This document shows positions 60,304 to 64,000 of a stretch of DNA of 64,000 nt, one piece after another. The DNA lies in assembly GCF_001592965.1 (NCBI RefSeq), contig NZ_LRPC01000028.1, positions 62,001 to 126,000 on the forward strand, read 5' to 3'. The stretch is from Roseivirga spongicola. GTDB lineage: Bacteria; Bacteroidota; Bacteroidia; Cytophagales; Cyclobacteriaceae. The position numbers and the translations under genes were made by a program. The notes below the pieces were generated by a model. The model was given only the letters and a program-made list of their open reading frames with translations, did not search any database and was not told where the DNA came from. The first letter of the stretch is position 1. Every line of letters starts with the position of its first letter.

Positions 60304-61007
60304 GAAGTGATTATTGAATCACAATACTCTGCGATGTGAATTAAATGCTTCTCTTTATCCAAGGTTTTTAACTGCCTCGATTCCTTTGTTCTCATGAACT
60401 TCTTTATTTCCTTCTTATAATCTGGGAAACGTTTCAGTAATGATCGAGCATTTACTATTACCTCTTTTCTGTCACTGAAGAGTAAGTAGTACTTGTCTAC
60501 GCGTTGGTACTGAAACTCGGTACCCTCTACAACTGAGTGTTTTGAGCTTTCTTTAATGAGCGAGAAATTATTTCCTTTAGAAAGAACTAGATAATAGCCC
60601 TTTGAATCTTTCCTAGCTTTAAGTACTCCTAACTCGGTTTCTATTTTATTTACTAGATTCTGATTGAGAGTAATTGGTTGTAAACTCAATGGGTTAAGAA
60701 TGTATATTACCTGTTTCTCAAGGTCATATCTAAGCTTAGCATTGCTGTAGAAATGACTGTCATATGTAAGATCTGCAGTTACCCAGTCTTGAGACTTTTC
60801 TACAAAAAACACGCTTGATCTCCTTCTTGGTGGAGAAACTATAGGTAGAGCACCGATCATCGGCTTAACATTGGCAGAATCGAAATTGGCCTTGAACCAA
60901 GCATCAATATTGCCATCAAGATTAAAATCTTTAATGCTGTATTCTTGAGAGTAACTATCTAAGTGAACGAGAATAAAAAGAGTAAAAAAAATGAGCGTCT
61001 TCTTCAT
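60300..61007 (-). CDS. Secreted protein of unknown function, first gene of TonB operon
   Basis: The 235-residue protein has a signal peptide (MKKTLIFFTLFILVHLDSYSQ) and a soluble domain with a Lys/Arg-rich stretch (PPRRRSS) and alternating beta strands. I do not recognise the family. Its stop overlaps the receptor's start by 4 nt (ATGA), making it part of the four-gene receptor unit. A TATTTTGG-like -7 box is not obvious in the spacer upstream. Confidence 0.7.
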   Translation of the reverse strand: MKKTLIFFTLFILVHLDSYSQEYSIKDFNLDGNIDAWFKANFDSANVKPMIGALPIVSPPRRRSSVFFVEKSQDWVTADLTYDSHFYSNAKLRYDLEKQVIYILNPLSLQPITLNQNLVNKIETELGVLKARKDSKGYYLVLSKGNNFSLIKESSKHSVVEGTEFQYQRVDKYYLLFSDRKEVIVNARSLLKRFPDYKKEIKKFMRTKESRQLKTLDKEKHLIHIAEYCDSIITS

Positions 61008-61253
61008 TGAGTTATAAGCTTCTTGTTGGCAGGTTTCGCCTATCTTGAAAGATTGATTGAAAAAGGTGTTTTTTCAAAGAGAATTCTTTCAATACATTGA
61101 AAGACTCTACAATCGGTAGAAATAACGATTTAGTAGGTATGGAACTGTTTATAGAAAATCTTGGATTGAACGGAGTGGGTTGTGTTGTTTACCGCATGTT
61201 TCAGATTTCTTGGAATTATTATTGGCTTAATTTATGCTAATCTATATTGCATT

Positions 61254-61688
61254 ATGATTAACAGATTGATACTAGTTTTTATTTCCTTGACAGCCTTAAG
61301 TAGTCTGGCGTATGCCCAAAAAGCAGATGATATTTTGGGTACTTGGTTAACCGATGAAGGAAAGGCGCGAATTGAGGTTTATAAAGAGAATGGTAAGTAC
61401 AACGGCAAGATTGTATGGTTAAAGGAGCCTAAAAATGAAGATGGTTCACTGAAACGAGATAAGGAAAACCCTGAAAAGGAGCTAAGAGATAGGCCAATAG
61501 TGGGCTTAAACCTCATAAAAGGGTTTGTTTTTGATGATGATCAGTGGGAAGATGGAGAAATCTATGATCCTGAAAGTGGAAAAACCTACTCTTGTAGAAT
61601 TAAAATGAAGAAAGGGAAACTTGAGGTGAGGGGATATATAGGTGCACCAATGTTTGGGCGTACTGTTGTATGGTCTCGCTATAAATAG
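61254..61688 (+). CDS. DUF2147 domain protein, secreted
   Basis: The start at 61254 (MINRLILVFISLTALSSLAYAQ) gives a signal peptide; the longer frame from 61182 would add a second hydrophobic stretch and is unlikely. The 144-residue mature part matches DUF2147: ADDILGTWLTDEGKARIEVY, YNGKIVWLKEPKNEDG, RPIVGLNLIKGF and GKTYSCRIKM, ending MFGRTVVWSRYK. The family is a small periplasmic or surface beta-barrel of unknown function, widespread in Bacteroidota. Confidence 0.85.
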   Translation: MINRLILVFISLTALSSLAYAQKADDILGTWLTDEGKARIEVYKENGKYNGKIVWLKEPKNEDGSLKRDKENPEKELRDRPIVGLNLIKGFVFDDDQWEDGEIYDPESGKTYSCRIKMKKGKLEVRGYIGAPMFGRTVVWSRYK

Positions 61689-61692
61689 AGCC

Positions 61693-61896
61693 TTAATTTG
61701 CCTTCATCATTCGGAGTATAATGATGAGGGCAACAGACACCAAACCAGATATACCGGCTAGCAATGCGGAGATTATAAAGTCTTCCTGTGTCAGATTGAA
61801 TTGCTCTTTACCAAAAATATAAACTATACCTACTGCAAATAAGAACAAGAAAAGGCATAAGGCCGCTCTGAATACCTTACGAAAGGTGTTTTTCAT
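61693..61896 (-). CDS. Two-helix small membrane protein
   Basis: The 67-residue protein has a basic N terminus, helix 1 (about 9-30) and helix 2 (about 41-61) joined by a short acidic loop (NLTQEDF). No family is recognisable. The gene ends 4 nt after the convergent DUF2147 gene and lies upstream of the last TonB receptor's 3' end without close coupling. Confidence 0.6.
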   Translation of the reverse strand: MKNTFRKVFRAALCLFLFLFAVGIVYIFGKEQFNLTQEDFIISALLAGISGLVSVALIIILRMMKAN

Positions 61897-62009
61897 TAAC
61901 TGATTTATAGTACTTATATCAATTAGGTGTATCTAGAGTAATCTATACGTTAGCTTATCAAGCTTTTTCCTCCATTCCCGTCTTCGGTTTTTTGACTTCA
62001 AGCTCTCCT

Positions 62010-64000
62010 TTAAAAGTTAATCACTATCCCTAGAGAAGGTAAAATGCCTGAGTTGTCAATATCTTCTATCAAAACCAGTTGCTTCGGTGTATTGATTTTG
62101 CCTTGAGCATCTCTGTCTAGTCCGTACTCTGGTTCGTTTGGTATGTCTTGACCAAACGCATTCTGCAATTCTAAAAACATATTGAACGTCCATTTGTTGA
62201 AATTCCACTTCTTATCTATTCTGATGTCAGTCTGGTTGAAAGTGTTCAACCTAACAGTTCCGAGTCTGTCATAGTCTCTCACAATTGCAGGGTAATTGTC
62301 TAAAGTAGCTGCTTGGTCTACAGGTGCGTATGGAGTTTGGCCCAGATATCGAGTTCTTGCACTGATCTCCCAGTTGTTGCCGAACTTATATCCGCCAGTG
62401 AATGTCAAGAGGTGATTACTATCCCAAGCGCTAGATCGGTAGACACCATCTAAGCCAGTGAATTCACTTTTGTACCAAGTGTAAGCCAAGATTGCGTAGT
62501 AATTATTGGTGAATTTCTTCTGATAAAGAAACTCCATTCCATAAGTTCTGCCTTCACCAGTACTGCTAATGTTTTCGTTTCCTAGCACAGAAAAGTCGCC
62601 ACCTAAGTTGGCCAACGAAACTCCTTGACTCAATGAGACAGGGTAGTTGTCGTACTTTTTAAAGAAACCCTCTAGGGTGAATCTAGATGACGGATTAAGT
62701 AAATATTCCAGACCTAATACAGCATGGTCACTTCTTATATACTCAGCATTTTTATTGACCAATGAACCTGCCTCAGTGTAACCCAAAATGGTGTAAGGAG
62801 GAATCTTAAAGTATCTGCCCAAAGATGCGTTTACAGACCACTTCTTTTGTGTGTCGAAGGTGTAGCTGGCTGAAAATCTGGGGCTTATGGTTTTTGAAAG
62901 ATCATTGCCGCTCTCGGTAAAGCTATTACCATCAACTCTGATACCTAGTGAGTATTTGAGGCGATCATCTGCTGAGGCTGAAGACGCTTGAAATGAGGCT
63001 CCATATTTGGTGAAGGAAATTCGGTTGTCAAAGTTATTACTGTTCACTAAGTCTAAGCTGTTGTTGTCATAGCTTACAAACTGTAAACTAGCAGTGCTAA
63101 CCAAGGTCCAATTGCCTCTAAAACGAGTTCTGTTATATCTAAATTTAGTTTCGGCTTCTGTAGAAAGGTTTTGAAGGTAAAGACCGGTTTGGTTCACATT
63201 ATCCTCGAATCTTTTGAAATCATTCTCTAGTCTATTATTGCTCAAAGAAAGCGTACTGAAGCCCTTTCCGTATTTGTTTCTGCGCTTCCAACTTACTCCA
63301 ATGGTGTTAGTCTGTTGCTTAATAATCGGAACTTGGTCCAACGTAGCCTGCTGCTCAGGATCATACTCATCAGGTACGTTTATACTGAAATCATCAATGG
63401 AGCCAACGCCTGTTACCAGTATTTCATTATACTCATCAATTTCATGAGTCACCTTATATTGATAATCCCAATAATCTGGTAAAAAGGGGAGGTCTATGGC
63501 TTGAAAAAGAAACTGTAAATATGATCTTCTGGCCGAAGCAATAAAGGAGGTTTTTGAAGCTTCATTATCTCCCTTAAAAAGTGGGCCTTCAAAGGTTAAG
63601 GCACTTTCACTACTACTCAACCTGAAGTTGGTTCGGAAGTCACGGTTGTTTCCTTTCCTTTGGTCGAACTGCAGAACACCAGAGAGTGCATTGTCATATT
63701 GGGCAGCGAAGGCCGAGGTTGAAAGTGTAACTCCTTCAAAGAAACTAACATTTAAAAGTCCTACAGGTCCGCCCGCACTTCCTTGTGTAGCAAAGTGGTT
63801 GATGTTTGGAATTTCAATTCCATCTAAATAATAGACGTTTTCATTAGGCGCGCCACCACGAATAATAATGTCATTTCTGAAGCCTCCGACTGAGCCCGAT
63901 ACGCCAGGAAGTGACTGTACAACTTTAGCAATATCATTGTTTCCGCCAGGGTAGGTGGCAATTTCTTCTCTAGATAGCTTTTGAATGGAAAGTGGGGTTT
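62010..64000 (-). CDS. TonB-dependent receptor, N terminus outside window
   Basis: The frame runs open from 64000 to the stop at 62010 (about 663 residues visible). An in-frame TTG at 63620 is not the real start, because the plug domain is readable above it (GGAPNENVYYLDGIEIPNIN, NHFATQGSAGGPVGLLNVSF, VTLSTSAFAAQYDNALSGVL). The rest is the 22-strand barrel ending GILPSLGIVINF. It belongs to the same broad family as the receptor at 57505 but is not adjacent to a DUF4249 gene. Its substrate is unknown. Confidence 0.9.
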   Translation of the reverse strand, partial: TPLSIQKLSREEIATYPGGNNDIAKVVQSLPGVSGSVGGFRNDIIIRGGAPNENVYYLDGIEIPNINHFATQGSAGGPVGLLNVSFFEGVTLSTSAFAAQYDNALSGVLQFDQRKGNNRDFRTNFRLSSSESALTFEGPLFKGDNEASKTSFIASARRSYLQFLFQAIDLPFLPDYWDYQYKVTHEIDEYNEILVTGVGSIDDFSINVPDEYDPEQQATLDQVPIIKQQTNTIGVSWKRRNKYGKGFSTLSLSNNRLENDFKRFEDNVNQTGLYLQNLSTEAETKFRYNRTRFRGNWTLVSTASLQFVSYDNNSLDLVNSNNFDNRISFTKYGASFQASSASADDRLKYSLGIRVDGNSFTESGNDLSKTISPRFSASYTFDTQKKWSVNASLGRYFKIPPYTILGYTEAGSLVNKNAEYIRSDHAVLGLEYLLNPSSRFTLEGFFKKYDNYPVSLSQGVSLANLGGDFSVLGNENISSTGEGRTYGMEFLYQKKFTNNYYAILAYTWYKSEFTGLDGVYRSSAWDSNHLLTFTGGYKFGNNWEISARTRYLGQTPYAPVDQAATLDNYPAIVRDYDRLGTVRLNTFNQTDIRIDKKWNFNKWTFNMFLELQNAFGQDIPNEPEYGLDRDAQGKINTPKQLVLIEDIDNSGILPSLGIVINF

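Overview
The window reads as chromosome of a Bacteroidota bacterium, most likely a marine Cytophagales member related to Roseivirga or Fulvivirga. This is inferred from several things: TAnnTTTG promoter boxes, multi-FtsX ABC permeases with PadR partners, TonB receptors with an N-terminal carboxypeptidase-like domain, DUF4249 lipoproteins, a ligase-associated PdeM phosphoesterase and many short secreted proteins with '-AQ' signal-peptide ends. No rRNA, tRNA, insertion sequence or CRISPR array was seen.

Region 1 (1-17.6 kb) holds secreted repeat proteins (MORN-like, a CHAT-protease/TPR protein, a Sel1-repeat protein, a 640-residue protein with a C-terminal CPVCHG motif, and a 323-residue protein with a lipoprotein neighbour), then a TPR histidine kinase and a LuxR-type response regulator. 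Four transcription units here start with the same 48-bp promoter: TTACGTCAATTGCC, a TATTG -33 box, and a TAnnTTTG-like box exactly 40 bp downstream of the element's first base. The spacers between these genes are filled with seven copies or fragments of a CGTCATTGCGAG-ended inverted-repeat element, a perfect 102-bp duplication and tandem 'ccaatt' tracts. A NYN/cold-shock fusion gene sits among them.

Region 2 (17.6-23.2 kb) has an MpaB-type oxygenase, small membrane and secreted proteins, a methionine aminopeptidase broken by one in-frame stop, a TPP riboswitch in front of a PnuC-type (PnuT) thiamine transporter and an acyl-CoA-dehydrogenase-like flavoprotein, and a FrnE-like DsbA protein.

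Region 3 (23.3-32.3 kb) is an accessory island between the DsbA gene and mnmE. It holds a three-gene HipBST kinase toxin-antitoxin system, a two-gene HipBA system with four regularly spaced operators, and between them a five-gene module: WYL regulator, unknown protein, two uracil-DNA-glycosylase-fold proteins, and a soluble AAA+ ATPase fused to an FtsH-like M41 metallopeptidase. The WYL promoter and the divergent protease/glycosylase promoter carry matching 17-bp inverted repeats, each 11 bp upstream of the -7 box. This is the best candidate for an undescribed system, plausibly defence.

Region 4 (32.3-42.7 kb) contains mnmE, a TroABCD/MntABC-type metal ABC transporter operon led by a DtxR/MntR regulator (one permease carries a second DtxR-like domain), a tiny zinc-ribbon membrane protein, lspA and an NtrY/NtrC-like two-component pair. 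The pair diverges from an FtsX permease gene across overlapping sigma-54-like promoters.

Region 5 (42.8-64 kb) has three FtsX-type permeases, an isolated contractile-sheath plus tail-tube gene pair with no other injection-system genes, PadR, pdeM, a four-gene TonB receptor/MG2-like/DUF4249 outer-membrane operon, a DUF2147 protein and a second TonB receptor running off the right edge.
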